DNA from: Dietzia timorensis
GTDB taxonomy: Bacteria; Actinomycetota; Actinomycetes; Mycobacteriales; Mycobacteriaceae
Length of the DNA stretch: 64,000 bases
Direction of reading: 5' to 3'
Assembly: GCF_001659785.1 (NCBI RefSeq)
Contig: NZ_CP015961.1
Coordinates: forward strand, 1,426,001 to 1,490,000
The first letter of the stretch is position 1; every line of letters begins with the position of its first letter. The notes beneath the pieces were generated by a model, which saw only the letters and a program-made list of their open reading frames with translations, was not told the origin of the DNA and did not search any database. The position numbers and the translations under genes are program-made. Positions 8,391-18,781 of the stretch are shown here, piece by piece.

Positions 8391-9419
8391 CTAGACGCGG
8401 GCCGCTTCGCGCTGTAGTTGGCGATCGAGCACCGAGTTAGCCTCCTGCGCAGCCGACTTCTCGGCGGTGAGGTGGGAGAGATTCTCCGGAACGTCGAGCC
8501 CGTGAGCGTTCATCGCCTGGGCGTACAGCTTGCCCGCGCGGTAGGACGAGCGCACGAGAGGGCCCGCCATGACGCCGGAGAAACCGATCTCGTAGGCGGT
8601 GTTCGACAAGTCGACGAACTCCTGCGGCTTGACCCACCGCTCGATCGGATGGTGCAGGGAAGAGGGACGCAGGTACTGGGTGATCGTGATGATGTCGCAA
8701 CCTGCGTCGTGCAGATCGTGGAGCGCCTCGACGATTTCCTCGTTCGTCTCGCCCATACCGAGGATGAGATTCGACTTGGTGACGAGGCCGAAGTCGCGTG
8801 CCTGCGAGATCACATCGAGCGAGCGTTCGTAGCGGAACGCCGGGCGGATCCGCTTGAAGATGCGCGGAACCGTCTCCACGTTGTGGGCGAGCACCTCTGG
8901 ACGGGACTCGAATACCTCGGCGAGGAGATCGGGCTTTCCGTTGAAGTCCGGGATAAGGTTCTCCACACCGGTATTCGGGTTGAGCTCGTGGATCTTGCGC
9001 ACCGTCTCGGCGTACAACCAAGCGCCGCCATCGTCGAGATCGTCTCGAGCAACCCCGGTGATCGTCGAGTAGCGCAGATCCATCTCGCGCACGGACTCGG
9101 CGACGCGGCGCGGTTCGTCGCGGTCCAAGGGGCTGGGCTTGCCGGTGGCGATCTGGCAGAAGTCGCAGCGACGTGTGCACTCGCTGCCGCCGATGAGGAA
9201 CGTGGCCTCGCGGTCTTCCCAGCATTCGAAAATGTTCGGGCAACCCGCTTCCTCGCACACGGTGTGGAGGCCGCCGCCCTTGACCAGTCCCTTGATGTCG
9301 CGATATTCGGGCCCCATCACCGCTTTGGTGCGGATCCATTCTGGTTTGTTCTCGATTGGAGTAGCAGCGTTCTTCGCCTCGATGCGAAGAAGCTTCCGGC
9401 CTTCGGGTGCGACAGTCAT
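8391..9419 (-). CDS. lipA: lipoyl synthase
   Basis: A 342-residue radical SAM enzyme that inserts two sulfur atoms into octanoyl groups on carrier proteins. The two cysteine sets are clear: [12 protein letters not shown] for the auxiliary cluster that is consumed as sulfur donor, and CTRRCDFC for the SAM-binding cluster. Further family blocks are [39 protein letters not shown] and the C-terminal [11 protein letters not shown] containing the cluster-ligating serine. The start at 9419 ([11 protein letters not shown]) matches the family; the reading frame opens further upstream. It acts with LipB, encoded nearby on the same strand, on SucB-type and GcvH proteins. Confidence 0.97.
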   Translation of the reverse strand: MTVAPEGRKLLRIEAKNAATPIENKPEWIRTKAVMGPEYRDIKGLVKGGGLHTVCEEAGCPNIFECWEDREATFLIGGSECTRRCDFCQIATGKPSPLDRDEPRRVAESVREMDLRYSTITGVARDDLDDGGAWLYAETVRKIHELNPNTGVENLIPDFNGKPDLLAEVFESRPEVLAHNVETVPRIFKRIRPAFRYERSLDVISQARDFGLVTKSNLILGMGETNEEIVEALHDLHDAGCDIITITQYLRPSSLHHPIERWVKPQEFVDLSNTAYEIGFSGVMAGPLVRSSYRAGKLYAQAMNAHGLDVPENLSHLTAEKSAAQEANSVLDRQLQREAARV

Positions 9420-9544
9420 GGTGGCCATGCTACGCCGGAAAATGTCCATGGGCTAAGCGCCCTACGAGTGGGGGAGACGAACCCCATAAGCGCAGGTGGA
9501 CGTCCGAACGGGCAATCCGATTGTGCATGGGACAATACGTGACT

Positions 9545-10029
9545 ATGACGACTTCTTTGACGATGGTGGAGGCGAATCTCGGCTCTGCGCAGCTGCAGGA
9601 CTTCCTCGCAGCGCACCTGGCAGAAATGGCACCGGCCGTACCCGGGTCGAGCCAGCATGCGCTGGGCGCGAGGATTTTCTCGACCCGGATGTGCGCCTCT
9701 GGGAGGCGCGAATGGATGGTTCTCTCGCGGGAACTGTTGCGCTTCGACGTATCGGCGCGCGGCAAGTCGAGGTGAAAACCATGCGAATCGCCCCGGCTTT
9801 TCGAGGCCGCGGTCTCGCGCGTGAATTACTGGAATTCGTACTCGACAAAGCCCGAGAGGGCCACGAACGGACAGTCTTCCTCGAAACCGGGGTCGCCGAT
9901 CTCTTCGTCCCTGCCCGCAGGCTCTACGCGTCCGCCGGCTTCGTCCGCTGCGGACCCTACGGCGAGTATGGCCCCGACTCCCTGAGCGTATTCATGCGCC
10001 TCGACCTCGATGCCGCGCCCGCCTTCTAG
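9545..10029 (+). pseudogene. GNAT acetyltransferase split by a one-base frameshift
   Basis: The N-terminal part (MTTSLTMVEANLGSAQLQ, then FLAAHLAEMAPAVPGSSQHA) lies in the frame starting at 9545, while the rest (DFLDPDVRLWEARM, KTMRIAPAFRGRGLARELL, FVPARRLYASAGFV) lies in the frame ending at 10029. Both parts align with one GNAT family of about 160 residues in which the pattern HAL, then a short spacer, then PDV.FW follows directly. The join is near 9670-9678, where one base appears to be missing in GGGCGCGAGG. The acetyl-CoA loop RGRGLA is intact in the second part. Either the gene is broken, the read has an error, or frameshifting is used. Its stop overlaps the stop of convergent lipB. Confidence 0.7.
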
Positions 10030-10769
10030 ACTTGGGTGACGATCTGCGGGGCTACGTCCCTGGGTCGCGTGGGCTCTGAGAGGGCGTCGGGGCGCAGATC
10101 GATGCGCCCGTCGAGCGCGGCGAGGACGTCCTCGCATGCCTGCGCGCGAACGTCGTCGACCGTGATCTCCTTGCCGGTTTCCACGGACAATGTGGTGACT
10201 CCGGCGTCGGTGATCCCGCACGGGACGATGGAGTCGAAACCCGCCATCGAGTTATTGCAATTGAGCGAGAAGCCGTGCATCGTCACCCCACGTTGGATGC
10301 GGATGCCGAGTGCCGCTATCTTCCTGTCCGGCCGGTCTCCGTCCGCGAGGCACCACACACCCGAACGCCCCTCTACGCGCGTAGTGCTTACGCCGAAACG
10401 TTCGCACGTGTGGATGATTCCCGCCTCCACGCGGTGGACGTAGTCCATGACATCGATGGGATCGGCGAGTTTGATGATCGGGTAGCCCACGAGCTGGCCA
10501 GGCCCGTGCCAGGTAATCCTTCCGCCGCGGTCGACGTAGATGACCGGCGTGTCGGGATCGCCGGGAAGGTCCTCGGGCTGCGTTCGCTTGCCGGCGGTGA
10601 AGGTCGCCGGGTGTTCGAGCAAGAAGAGCGTATCGCCCGCCGTGCCCTCTGCACGTTCCGTGGCGGTCGTGCCCTGCAACTCCCACGTCGGCTCGTAGTC
10701 CACGGTGCCGAGTTCGACGACCTCTACGGGTTCGGTTTGTGTGCGGATGCTGCGGGGCGTGGTGCTCAT
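10026..10769 (-). CDS. lipB: lipoyl(octanoyl) transferase
   Basis: A 247-residue enzyme moving octanoyl groups from acyl carrier protein to lipoyl domains. The catalytic pair is visible: Lys150 in KIAALGIR and Cys184 in PCGITDAG, eight residues later than their M. tuberculosis counterparts (142 and 176), which supports the ATG at 10769 with its short N-terminal extension. Other family blocks are LLEHPATFTAGKRT, DRGGRITWHGPGQLVGYP, RSGVWC and GVTMHGFSLN. Together with lipA this covers endogenous lipoate synthesis. The two genes are separated by the broken acetyltransferase, which runs on the other strand. Confidence 0.96.
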   Translation of the reverse strand: MSTTPRSIRTQTEPVEVVELGTVDYEPTWELQGTTATERAEGTAGDTLFLLEHPATFTAGKRTQPEDLPGDPDTPVIYVDRGGRITWHGPGQLVGYPIIKLADPIDVMDYVHRVEAGIIHTCERFGVSTTRVEGRSGVWCLADGDRPDRKIAALGIRIQRGVTMHGFSLNCNNSMAGFDSIVPCGITDAGVTTLSVETGKEITVDDVRAQACEDVLAALDGRIDLRPDALSEPTRPRDVAPQIVTQV

Positions 10770-10831
10770 GCCCGCCACATTACTCTCGGCACCGCGGCCA
10801 CCGGAACCGGTCGAGAAAGTACGAAATGGAC

Positions 10832-10863
10832 GACGGCGGGCTTCCTGCAGGGAGCCCGCCGTC
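10832..10863. terminator. hairpin terminator between sucB and lipB
   Basis: GACGGCGGGCT and its exact complement form an 11-bp stem around TCCTGCAGGG. It lies just past the sucB stop on the reverse strand. No long U-tract follows, so termination may be partial and allow read-through to lipB. Confidence 0.65.
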
Positions 10864-10896
10864 ACTGATCGACCCGTGCGGCCGACGCGCGTTCGA

Positions 10897-12687
10897 CTAC
10901 AGTCCGAGATCGTCCTCGAAGGCGGCCGTCTGCAGGCGATCCTTGATCGTGGTGAGGAAGCGGCCGGCATCTGCACCGTCGACGAGTCGGTGGTCGTAGG
11001 TCATCGGGAGGTAGCCCATCGACCGGATCGCGATCGATTCGCCATCCTCATCGGTCTCGACGACTGGGCGACGCACGATGGCGCCCGTGCCGAGCATCGC
11101 AGCCTGCGGCGGAACGAGGATCGGGGTGTCGAAGAGGGCACCTTCGGAGCCAATGTTCGTGATCGTGAAGGTACCGCCCGACAGGTCGTCCGGACCGAGC
11201 TTGCGGTTGCGGGCCTTGCCCGCGATCTCGACGATCGCCTTCGCGAGATCGGCGACCGACATGTCCTGTGCGTTCTTGATCACCGGGGAGAGCAGGCCCT
11301 GCTCGGTGTCCACGGCGATACCGAGGTGCACCTGCTCGTGGTAGGTGATCTCGTTGGAGTCCTCGTTGTACGACGCGTTGACGTTCGGATGTGAGATCAG
11401 CGCCTCGACGGCGGCCTTCGCGTAGAACGGCAGGAACGTCAGCTTCGTGTCGTGCTTGGCCTGGAAGTCGGCCTTCACTCGATCCCGCAGCTGCGCCACG
11501 CGGGTCATGTCGACCTCGAAGGTCTGAGTGAGCTGTGCCGTCGACTGCAGTGCCTCGCGGGTACGCAGCGCCGTGATCTTACGGATCCGGTTGGCTTCCT
11601 TGGTGGTTCCGCGCAGCTCGGCGAGCTCCGGGCGCACACCCTTGGTCGACGGACCGCCCGCCTTCTCGGCGGACTTGCCCGAACCGGAGGCCGAACCGCC
11701 CTCGGCGGCCGCGAGCACGTCCTGCTTGCGGATCCGGCCGCCGACGCCGGTGCCCTCGACCTGCGAGAGATCGACGCCCTTTTCCTCGGCGATCTTGCGC
11801 ACGAGCGGCGTCACGTACGGCGAGCTTCCGCTGGCCGCCGCCTCGGCGGGAGCCGCCGGGCGGGACGGCTCGGACTCCGCGGCCTTCGGCTTCTCCGCAG
11901 CCTCGGCCTTCGGCTCTTCCTTTGCCGCAGCTTTCGGCTCTTCCTTCGGCTCTGGCTTCTTCTCTTCCTTGGGTTCTGCCTTGGGCGCCTCGGCCTTTTC
12001 GGCCTTCTCCTTCTTGTCCTTCTTCTCCTTCTTGTCCTTCTTGGGCTTGGAGCCTCCGGCGCTTCCCGAACCGATCACGGCGAGCTTGCCGCCGACATCG
12101 ACGGTGTCGTCCTCATCGGCGAGGATCTCCAGCAGCGTGCCGGCCACGGGGGACGGGATCTCGGTGTCGACCTTGTCCGTCGACACCTCGAGGAGTGGCT
12201 CGTCCACCTCGACGGTGTCTCCGACGGCCTTGAGCCACGTCGTCACCGTGCCCTCTGTCACGGACTCGCCGAGCTCGGGCATGAGCACATCTTCGCCCTC
12301 GGCGGAGCCGCCCTCATCGGAGCCCTCTTCGTCGTCATCTTCGTCGTCCGCGGCGTCCGACTCTTCTGCTGCAGGCTCATCGTCCTCCGCGGCGGTGTCG
12401 GCTTCGTCTTCAGCCTCGCCGTCGCCGTCGTCCTCTGCGCCGCCGGCGCTGCCGTCGTCGATCTGGGCGAGCTCGCCACCGATCTCAACGGTGTCGTCTT
12501 CTTGCGCGACGATCTTGCTAAGCGTTCCGGCCGCCGGCGACGGGATTTCGGTGTCAACCTTGTCCGTCGAGACTTCGAGCAACGGCTCGTCGACCTCTAC
12601 CGTGTCTCCCTCTTGCTTGAGCCAGCGGGTAATAGTGCCCTCGGTGACCGATTCACCCAGTGCCGGCATCTCAACGGAGAAGGCCAT
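10897..12687 (-). CDS. sucB: 2-oxoacid dehydrogenase E2 (dihydrolipoamide acyltransferase) with two lipoyl domains
   Basis: A 596-residue E2. Lipoyl domain 1 covers residues 2-76 with the modified Lys43 in STDKVDTEI; domain 2 repeats the motif at Lys172. Acidic linkers follow each domain, the second also having a Lys/Glu/Pro/Ala-rich stretch at about 210-285. An E3-binding domain ([19 protein letters not shown], then [14 protein letters not shown]) precedes the catalytic domain that ends with the active-site [12 protein letters not shown]. In Mycobacteriales the protein at this locus, though named SucB or DlaT, is the pyruvate dehydrogenase E2, so acetyl transfer is more likely than succinyl transfer. 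GAGGAG lies before the start. Confidence 0.94.
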   Translation of the reverse strand: MAFSVEMPALGESVTEGTITRWLKQEGDTVEVDEPLLEVSTDKVDTEIPSPAAGTLSKIVAQEDDTVEIGGELAQIDDGSAGGAEDDGDGEAEDEADTAAEDDEPAAEESDAADDEDDDEEGSDEGGSAEGEDVLMPELGESVTEGTVTTWLKAVGDTVEVDEPLLEVSTDKVDTEIPSPVAGTLLEILADEDDTVDVGGKLAVIGSGSAGGSKPKKDKKEKKDKKEKAEKAEAPKAEPKEEKKPEPKEEPKAAAKEEPKAEAAEKPKAAESEPSRPAAPAEAAASGSSPYVTPLVRKIAEEKGVDLSQVEGTGVGGRIRKQDVLAAAEGGSASGSGKSAEKAGGPSTKGVRPELAELRGTTKEANRIRKITALRTREALQSTAQLTQTFEVDMTRVAQLRDRVKADFQAKHDTKLTFLPFYAKAAVEALISHPNVNASYNEDSNEITYHEQVHLGIAVDTEQGLLSPVIKNAQDMSVADLAKAIVEIAGKARNRKLGPDDLSGGTFTITNIGSEGALFDTPILVPPQAAMLGTGAIVRRPVVETDEDGESIAIRSMGYLPMTYDHRLVDGADAGRFLTTIKDRLQTAAFEDDLGL

Positions 12688-13079
12688 GTGTTGACTCCTC
12701 GAAATCTCTTGCTCCCGGTGGCTGTGGCCCCGGGGCTATTGGCGTTCGTCTTAACGTTCTTTCGGCAGGTACAAGCGCGGTGGCGACTCGTCGCGGCCTC
12801 GATCTACGACTGCATGAGTAGCCGCAATCAACCCTACGGGCAATGCACCCGACGCGGGCGTGTTCGACCTTACGCGCGTTGTTTCCCTACCGCTCATTGT
12901 GCCTTGCGAATTCGCATCGCGCCGCCGATCTCCGCCTCGAAAGCACCAGCGCACCCACCCGCATGCGCCGACCATGCACGGCGAGGGAACAATTGCCCTA
13001 GGGGAGAACGTTAAATTCGGTACCTACGTTCTGGGGCACACCGGACCGTCACGAACCGAAGAACCACAAGGGGATGCGC
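12688..13079. other. 392-bp divergent intergenic region
   Basis: Lies between the divergent sucB and the small gene at 13080. It must hold the sucB promoter. Short frames here have no family features or ribosome binding site, and no strong hairpin or palindrome was found. Confidence 0.5.
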
Positions 13080-13466
13080 ATGGCGCTTTTCGGCCGCAGG
13101 AAAAGCAACTCGAAGTATGACGGCGGACGTCCCATTTCGCCTGAGGACCTCGAGCACTTCCGTACGTGGTGTGCGACCCGCGCGGGCATCGACGGCTATG
13201 TGGAACCGGCGACCGTCGTCAACCCGGTGTCCTTACTGCTCGTCGACATCCTCGGCGAGTACACGCGCCGACCCATCGGCAGCTGGGACGCCGCTGACAG
13301 GCTCGGTCGCGAACTGGGCTTTGCGGTGTACGCGGCCGACGAGACCGGCTACCCGCGACGCATGCGCGAGCGCGACGAGGCGATGCGCCTGAAACAGAAG
13401 CGCGAACGTCGCGAACGCATGCGCGAGGAGATGCGGCGGCTGGAACAGGAACGAAACGAGCGGTGA
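13080..13466 (+). CDS. small conserved charged protein of unknown function
   Basis: A 128-residue protein beginning MALFGRRKSNSKYDGG. The centre (EDLEHFRTWCATRAGIDGYVEP, then LLLVDILGEYTRRPIG) looks like a small folded domain, and the last 40 residues (RMRERDEAMRLKQKRERRER) are a highly charged helix or coiled coil. No catalytic motif is visible. AAGGGG precedes the second ATG at a suitable distance, so 13080 is preferred over 13074. It ends 13 bp from the stop of the convergent aminopeptidase gene. I do not recognise a named family. Confidence 0.65.
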   Translation: MALFGRRKSNSKYDGGRPISPEDLEHFRTWCATRAGIDGYVEPATVVNPVSLLLVDILGEYTRRPIGSWDAADRLGRELGFAVYAADETGYPRRMRERDEAMRLKQKRERRERMREEMRRLEQERNER

Positions 13467-13479
13467 ACGCGCGGGGCGA

Positions 13480-14997
13480 TCAGCCCTTCGCGGCGACGTC
13501 CTCGAGTACGGCGAGCATCGTGCGCAACGGAACGCCCGTCGCACCCGTGGGGTAGTAGCCCCATGCGCCCCCGGTGTTGAACGCCGGCCCGGCCACGTCG
13601 ATGTGCGCCCACGGCAGGTCCTCGCTGACGAACTCGCGCAGGAACAATCCCGCGACGAGCATGCCGCCCCAGCGCGAGGATGCGCTGTTGACCATGTCCG
13701 CGACCTTCGAGTCGAGACCCTCACGCAGCTCCTCGGGTAGTGGCATTTCCCAGGCGTTCTCGCCGACCTCCTTCGACAACGCCGCCACGCGGCCTCGGAA
13801 GTCCGCTGTGCCCATCACACCGGGAGTGCGCATGCCGAGCGCCACCATCTGCGCGCCGGTGAGCGTCGCGGTGTCGATGAGGTAATCGGGGTTGTCCTCG
13901 CAGGCACGTACGATCGCGTCGGCGAGGATCAGCCGTCCCTCTGCGTCGGTGTTGGTGATCTCCACGGTCCTGCCGCCGTACATCGTGAGTACGTCGCCGG
14001 GGCGGTAGGAATTACCGCCCGGCATGTTCTCGGCCATGGGCACGGTGGCCGTGACGTTGACACCGACGCCCAGCCTCGCCGCAGCGAGCACCGTGCCGAT
14101 GACCGAGGCCGCGCCGCCCATGTCCATCGTCATCTGCTCCATGCCCGCTGCGGGCTTGAGCGAGATTCCGCCGGTATCGAAGGTGATGCCCTTCCCGACG
14201 AGCGCGACCGTCGGCCCTTCGGACTTCGGCGCGTAGGTCAGCCGAAGCAGGCGAGGCGGACGGGTCGAACCCTGGCCGACGCCGACGATGCCGCCGAACC
14301 CGCCATCGCGCAGGGCCTGGTCGTCGAGAATCTCCGCCGTCACACCAACTGCTTCTGCCAACTCCGCTGCACGTGCGGCGAAGGTCTCCGGATAGAGCAG
14401 GTTCGGGGGAGTGTTGATGAAATCACGGGTGGCCGCGACGGATTCGGCGATCGCGGTCGCCCGCTCGATGTCCTCGGCGGCCGCGCCCAGTATGGCGAAG
14501 CTGTCGGTGGCGTTATCGCTCTCCTCGCCGCTCCCGGAGACCTTGAGCGCGCCGAAGCCGCCGAGCCCCGCACCGAGCGCGACCTCGGCGGCTTCCGGGA
14601 TGCGCTCCTTGCCGTCGCCCGCCGGGGCGAGGACGAACACGACGTTGCCGTGTCCGCGGGCGGCGCGGGCGGCGCTTCCCGCGGCCTGGCGCAGGTCCTC
14701 ATTTGTGACGTCGGAGATCGCATCCCCCAGGCCTGCGGCGAACACGACCGGCGGAACGCCTTCGGCGCGCACCGACAGCGCGGTGACCTTGCCGACCTTC
14801 GCAGAAGCTTTGAGTGCCCGGGCCGCCGCCGCGATCTCATCGAGCGCCGCCGACGGCAGCACCGACGAGACGACCTCGACCTCGTCGCCGCCGACGAGGC
14901 CTACGACGAGTGCGTCGGCCGTCGGGTCGATCTCCTTCGCCGAGGCGAGGGTGGGAACGTCGGACGAGGCCGCGAGAATGGATTTGGCGCTGGGCAT
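13480..14997 (-). CDS. pepA: leucyl aminopeptidase (M17 family)
   Basis: A 505-residue cytosolic metallo-aminopeptidase that removes N-terminal residues from peptides. The C-terminal catalytic domain contains [15 protein letters not shown] (zinc-binding Lys and Asp), [11 protein letters not shown] and the signature [13 protein letters not shown]. The N-terminal third is the regulatory domain usual for M17. GGAGG before the ATG at 14997 decides the start over an upstream ATG at 15045. It corresponds to Rv2213 (called pepB there). It is divergent from gcvT. Confidence 0.95.
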   Translation of the reverse strand: MPSAKSILAASSDVPTLASAKEIDPTADALVVGLVGGDEVEVVSSVLPSAALDEIAAAARALKASAKVGKVTALSVRAEGVPPVVFAAGLGDAISDVTNEDLRQAAGSAARAARGHGNVVFVLAPAGDGKERIPEAAEVALGAGLGGFGALKVSGSGEESDNATDSFAILGAAAEDIERATAIAESVAATRDFINTPPNLLYPETFAARAAELAEAVGVTAEILDDQALRDGGFGGIVGVGQGSTRPPRLLRLTYAPKSEGPTVALVGKGITFDTGGISLKPAAGMEQMTMDMGGAASVIGTVLAAARLGVGVNVTATVPMAENMPGGNSYRPGDVLTMYGGRTVEITNTDAEGRLILADAIVRACEDNPDYLIDTATLTGAQMVALGMRTPGVMGTADFRGRVAALSKEVGENAWEMPLPEELREGLDSKVADMVNSASSRWGGMLVAGLFLREFVSEDLPWAHIDVAGPAFNTGGAWGYYPTGATGVPLRTMLAVLEDVAAKG

Positions 14998-15162
14998 AAA
15001 GACCTCCGAGTCGGTTCGGTAATATCGCGGGTTCACGCGGGGCACGCCTCGCGCTACTCGCTCCTGAGTCTATCGACGCCGGTGGACTACCGTTGGGGGC
15101 AGCGAGGTCGCGCAAGTCGGCGTGACACGAACGGTGAACGAGACAGGGAAGAGGACGCGGAC

Positions 15163-16284
15163 ATGGCAGGAGATTCTTCGGCAGGCGAGCTCACACTCGG
15201 CCCGGTGCACGCGGAGCACGAGCGCGCGGGCGCGACCTTCGCCCCGTTCGGTGGCTGGTCGATGCCGGTGTCCTACGCCGGTACCGTGTCCGAGCACAAC
15301 GCGACCCGCAACGCGGTCGGCCTGTTCGACGTCTCCCACCTAGGCAAGGCGCTCATCTCCGGTCCCGGTGCGGCGGCCTTCGTCAACACCTGCCTCGCAA
15401 ACGACCTCGACAAGATCGGGTCCGGCCAGGCGCAGTACACCTTCTGCCTCGACGAGTCCGGAGGGGTCGTCGACGACCTCATCCAGTACCGCGTCTCGGA
15501 TGAGGAGATCTTCCTCATCCCCAACGCCGCGAACACCGCCGAGGTCGTCGGTCGGCTGCAGGCCGCCGCCGCAGAGCGCGCGCCGGAGCTGAAGATCACC
15601 GACGAGCACCGTTCCCGCGCCGTGTTCGCCGTGCAGGGGCCGAAGTCGGCCGAGGTGCTCGAGTCGCTCGGCCTGCCGACCGATCTCGACTACATGCAGT
15701 TCCTCGACTCCGAGTTCGAGGGCAGCCCCGTGCGCGTATGCCGCACCGGATACACCGGGGAGCAGGGCTTCGAGTTGCTCCCCCTGTGGGACGAGGCCGC
15801 GACGCTGTGGCGCGCCCTGGAGGAGAAGGTCACAGAGCGCGAGGGCGCGCTGGCCGGGCTCGGCGCGCGCGATTCGCTGCGTCTGGAGGCCGGCTACCCG
15901 CTGCACGGGCACGAGCTCACAATGGACATCAACCCCGTGCAGGCGCGCGGATCCTGGGCGATCGGTTTCGACAAGCCGCAGTTCTGGGGCCGCGACGCCG
16001 TGCGCGCCGAGAAGGAGAACGGCCCGAGCCGCCGGCTGTACGCCCTTAAGGTCACCGGGCGTGGCGTTCTCCGCGCCGAGCAGGACATCTACTCCGATGG
16101 CACCAAGATCGGGGTCACGTCCTCCGGCACGTTCTCCCCGACCCTGGGCACGGGTATCGCGCTCGGCTTCGTGGACGTGGCGTCCGGCGTCAAGAAGAAC
16201 GAAACGGTGACGGTAGACGTACGCGGCCGCCAGGTCGAATGCGAGCTGCTCCTGCCCGGCCTGGTGGCGAACCACACGCGGTAA
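15163..16284 (+). CDS. gcvT: glycine cleavage system aminomethyltransferase (T protein)
   Basis: A 373-residue protein that transfers the methylene carbon from the H-protein aminomethyl arm to tetrahydrofolate. Family blocks: the N-terminal [21 protein letters not shown], a DVSHLGK segment, [20 protein letters not shown], the folate-site Asp-containing region, [32 protein letters not shown] and [18 protein letters not shown]. The start at 15163 is set by AGGGAAGAGGA upstream. The other gcv genes are not in the window; in this group gcvT stands alone at this place. Its partner H protein needs LipB and LipA. Confidence 0.95.
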   Translation: MAGDSSAGELTLGPVHAEHERAGATFAPFGGWSMPVSYAGTVSEHNATRNAVGLFDVSHLGKALISGPGAAAFVNTCLANDLDKIGSGQAQYTFCLDESGGVVDDLIQYRVSDEEIFLIPNAANTAEVVGRLQAAAAERAPELKITDEHRSRAVFAVQGPKSAEVLESLGLPTDLDYMQFLDSEFEGSPVRVCRTGYTGEQGFELLPLWDEAATLWRALEEKVTEREGALAGLGARDSLRLEAGYPLHGHELTMDINPVQARGSWAIGFDKPQFWGRDAVRAEKENGPSRRLYALKVTGRGVLRAEQDIYSDGTKIGVTSSGTFSPTLGTGIALGFVDVASGVKKNETVTVDVRGRQVECELLLPGLVANHTR

Positions 16285-16428
16285 CTCGCGCGACCGCCGC
16301 TCGGCAACGCGTGAAATTCTTCGGACCGAACGCAACCCGCGCCATGCGTGGGCCGGTTTAGACTAGGGGCAACGCACCACCCGGCCCGTGCGCTCGGTCC
16401 ATACTTCCCATACTTGTAGGTGTCTTTT

Positions 16429-17532
16429 ATGAATATCAGTGCTGCCTCCTTCGAGGTCACGCGAAATCCCTCGCCGGCGAGCGACGAGCGCCGCGCCGAA
16501 ATCCTGTCCAATCCCGGATTCGGCCAATTCTTCTCCGACCACATGGTCTCCATCGAGTTCTCCGACGGCGAATGGAAGAACCCGAAGGTCGAGCCCTACG
16601 CATCGCTGACGATCGATCCGTCCGCCATGGTGTTCCACTACGGTCAGGCGATCTTCGAGGGGCTGAAGATCTACCTCTGGTCCGACGGCACTCTGCGCGC
16701 CTTCCGGCCAGAGCAGAACGCCCGGCGGATGAATCGCTCGGCCGAGCGCATGGCCATGCCCCAGCTCGACGAAGAAGTCTTCCTCGAATCCCTTCGTCAG
16801 CTTCTCGCGGTCGACGGGCAGTGGACGCCCGAGGCGGGAGGGGAAGATTCCCTCTACATCCGTCCGTTCATGATCTCGACGGAGGTCGGGCTCGGGGTCA
16901 GGCCCGCGGACCGCTATCTGTTCCTCATGCTCGCTTCGCCCGCCGGTGCCTACTTCTCCGGTGGCATCTCCCCGGTCACGGTGTGGCTTACGCGCGAGTA
17001 CGTCCGTGCAGCCCCCGGCGGCACCGGTGCGGCCAAGTTCGCAGGCAACTATGCAGCCTCGCTCAAGGCTCAGGCCGAGGCGATCGAGAACGACTGCGAC
17101 CAGGTCGTCTGGCTCGACGCCGCCGAGCACAAATACATCGAGGAAATGGGTGGGATGAACCTGTTCTTCGTGTACGGCGAGGGCGACGACGCCGAGCTCG
17201 TCACCCCGGAGCTTTCCGGCTCTCTGCTCCCGGGAGTGACCCGCGCGAGCCTCATCCAGCTCGCCGAGCAGTCGGGCATGAAGGTCTCCGAGCGGCGCAT
17301 CTCTATCGATGACGTCGAGGCGGGCATCGCGTCCGGCGAGCTGAGAGAGGCGTTCGCCTGTGGCACCGCGGCCGTGATCACCCCGGTGGGTCACTTCAAG
17401 GGCTCGGGCGAGGACTTCGTCGTCGCCGACGGCGGCTCCGGTCCGGTGACTCTCGCTCTACGCGAAAAGCTCACGGGAATCCAACGCGGCAGCGTCGCCG
17501 ACGACAACGGCTGGATGGTCCAGCTCAGCTGA
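16429..17532 (+). CDS. ilvE: branched-chain amino acid aminotransferase
   Basis: A 367-residue class IV PLP enzyme for the last step of leucine, isoleucine and valine synthesis. Typical blocks are YGQAIFEGLKIY, FRPEQNARRMNRSAERM, the catalytic lysine in GTGAAKFAGNYAASL, and FACGTAAVITPVG near the C-terminus. GTAGGTG lies seven bases before the ATG at 16429; a GTG at 16420 is a less likely start. TAGACT at 16359-16364 could be its -10 element. It corresponds to Rv2210c. Confidence 0.96.
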   Translation: MNISAASFEVTRNPSPASDERRAEILSNPGFGQFFSDHMVSIEFSDGEWKNPKVEPYASLTIDPSAMVFHYGQAIFEGLKIYLWSDGTLRAFRPEQNARRMNRSAERMAMPQLDEEVFLESLRQLLAVDGQWTPEAGGEDSLYIRPFMISTEVGLGVRPADRYLFLMLASPAGAYFSGGISPVTVWLTREYVRAAPGGTGAAKFAGNYAASLKAQAEAIENDCDQVVWLDAAEHKYIEEMGGMNLFFVYGEGDDAELVTPELSGSLLPGVTRASLIQLAEQSGMKVSERRISIDDVEAGIASGELREAFACGTAAVITPVGHFKGSGEDFVVADGGSGPVTLALREKLTGIQRGSVADDNGWMVQLS

Positions 17533-17546
17533 GGACGTGCCGGCGG

Positions 17547-17573
17547 GAGGCGCGTTCCTTTCGCCGGCGCCTC
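17547..17573. terminator. inverted repeat between convergent ilvE and the membrane protein gene
   Basis: GAGGCGC pairs with GCGCCTC at 17567-17573 around a 13-base loop. It lies between two convergent stops and may act in both directions, without a clear U-tract. Confidence 0.4.
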
Positions 17574-17578
17574 TCGGG

Positions 17579-18151
17579 CTATGCCGATGCGTCTTCTTTC
17601 TCGTGGTTCGACCTTCCTTTGCCCGCGAACGCGGGACCGGCGAGAAACCAGATGACTGCGACGACCCCCATGAGCAGCACTGTGCTCCAGAACGGGTCCT
17701 CGCTCGCCTCGGCGAAGGACGAGGGTATCCACCAGCCCTCGAAGACGAGCATGGCGAGAATGCATCCGGTCGTGATGAGAAAGCCTGCCAGCAGCCGTAA
17801 CCATTCGACCCACAACGCGCGGACCTCGGCGCGCGAGCCCTTTGCGGGTTTCGTCGGTTTCGGCCCGCCGTCGAACCGATAGCGGAACCAGCTATCCATT
17901 CTTCGGATGATCGGCGTACCGAACGCGAGGGTTATGCCCAGATACAGGGCGGCGAAGGCATGCGCCCGAGTGGGTTGGCCGCCGAGTCTGAGATCGACAA
18001 TCACAAGCAATACGAGGACGAGGTCCACGAGCGGAACGAGCTTGAGAACTATGGCGCTCGGGCCCTTAGCCCGCGCGATGTAGCGAAGCGAGAAGCCGCA
18101 GATCGCGAATACCCAGAAGGCGATCTCCGCGCCGACGATGGCTGCAATCAT
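17579..18151 (-). CDS. small integral membrane protein (YmcC-like), coupled to a TetR regulator
   Basis: A 190-residue protein with about five hydrophobic segments: the N-terminal IVGAEIAFWVFAICGF, LVPLVDLVLVLLVIVDL, AFAALYLGITLAFGTPII, LLAGFLITTGCILAMLV and TVLLMGVVAVIWFLAG. The motif PLVDL followed by DLR and the later YRFDGGPKP resemble the Bacillus YmcC-type family of unknown role. Its ATG overlaps the TGA of the TetR gene (ATGA), so translation is coupled and the TetR protein very probably controls it. It could act as a small exporter or envelope-stress protein; no substrate is suggested by sequence. Confidence 0.7.
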   Translation of the reverse strand: MIAAIVGAEIAFWVFAICGFSLRYIARAKGPSAIVLKLVPLVDLVLVLLVIVDLRLGGQPTRAHAFAALYLGITLAFGTPIIRRMDSWFRYRFDGGPKPTKPAKGSRAEVRALWVEWLRLLAGFLITTGCILAMLVFEGWWIPSSFAEASEDPFWSTVLLMGVVAVIWFLAGPAFAGKGRSNHEKEDASA

Positions 18152-18777
18152 GAGTGTGCTCCATCCAAAGAGTCGATAAAGGCTCGGAGATTTCGTTCGG
18201 GTTCTCCGGGCTCGAACGCGTCGGGGTCGACGAGCATTTCCAGCGCGTACCCGTCGAGCATGGCGCACAGCTGATTTCGTGCGGTGTCGATTTCTAGATC
18301 CAGGCGGGCCGCGCCCAGATCGACCAGATCGGAAATGATCATCCCGGCGAACTCGCGGATCTCGCCGAGTATTGCTCGCGCGACCGGCGCCAACGCTGGC
18401 TGCACGAGCGCTTTGATCGTGAACTGCATGTTCGCCGCGTACAGCAGGCGAGTCTCATCGTCGTGGGGGAGCAGAATGGCCAACGTCTCGGCGGCCACCT
18501 CGCGTGCTCGTGCTCCGCGTGGCGGTTCCACTTCGCCGCGGGCCGCCTCGAATGTCCGCGTGATGCGTGCCCCGATGTCACGGGAGAGTTCCTCCATGGC
18601 GAAGATGTGCAGCTCGTTTTGGGAACCGAAGAAGTGCCGGACAGAGCCTGCCGATAACCCGGCTTCGGCTGCGACGGCTCGAACCGAGGCGGCATCGAAC
18701 CCCTCGCGCCGAATGACCGTCCATACCGCTTCGGCGAGCTCGCGCCGCCGTTGTTTCTCGTCGATCCTGTTGACCAT
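18148..18777 (-). CDS. TetR family transcriptional regulator
   Basis: A 209-residue protein. Residues 9-60 form the TetR helix-turn-helix domain (RRRELAEAVWTVIRREGFDA, then VRAVAAEAGLSAGSVRHFFG). The C-terminal part is all helical with YAANMQFTIKALVQPALAPV and ends at DSLDGAHS, resembling regulators with a BetI-like C-terminal domain. It overlaps the downstream membrane protein gene by four bases. A 28-bp palindrome starting five bases upstream of its start codon is the likely operator, so it should repress itself and its partner. The inducer is unknown. Confidence 0.88.
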   Translation of the reverse strand: MVNRIDEKQRRRELAEAVWTVIRREGFDAASVRAVAAEAGLSAGSVRHFFGSQNELHIFAMEELSRDIGARITRTFEAARGEVEPPRGARAREVAAETLAILLPHDDETRLLYAANMQFTIKALVQPALAPVARAILGEIREFAGMIISDLVDLGAARLDLEIDTARNQLCAMLDGYALEMLVDPDAFEPGEPERNLRAFIDSLDGAHS

Positions 18778-18781
18778 GCAC

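Noticed and set aside
11452-13014. A 520-codon forward frame opposite sucB
   Set aside because: Its Leu/Gly/Phe runs come from reading the acidic and Lys/Ala-rich linkers of SucB backwards.
12860-13120. Short forward frame upstream of the small gene at 13080
   Set aside because: No ribosome binding site, Arg/Pro/His-rich composition and overlap with the better gene start.
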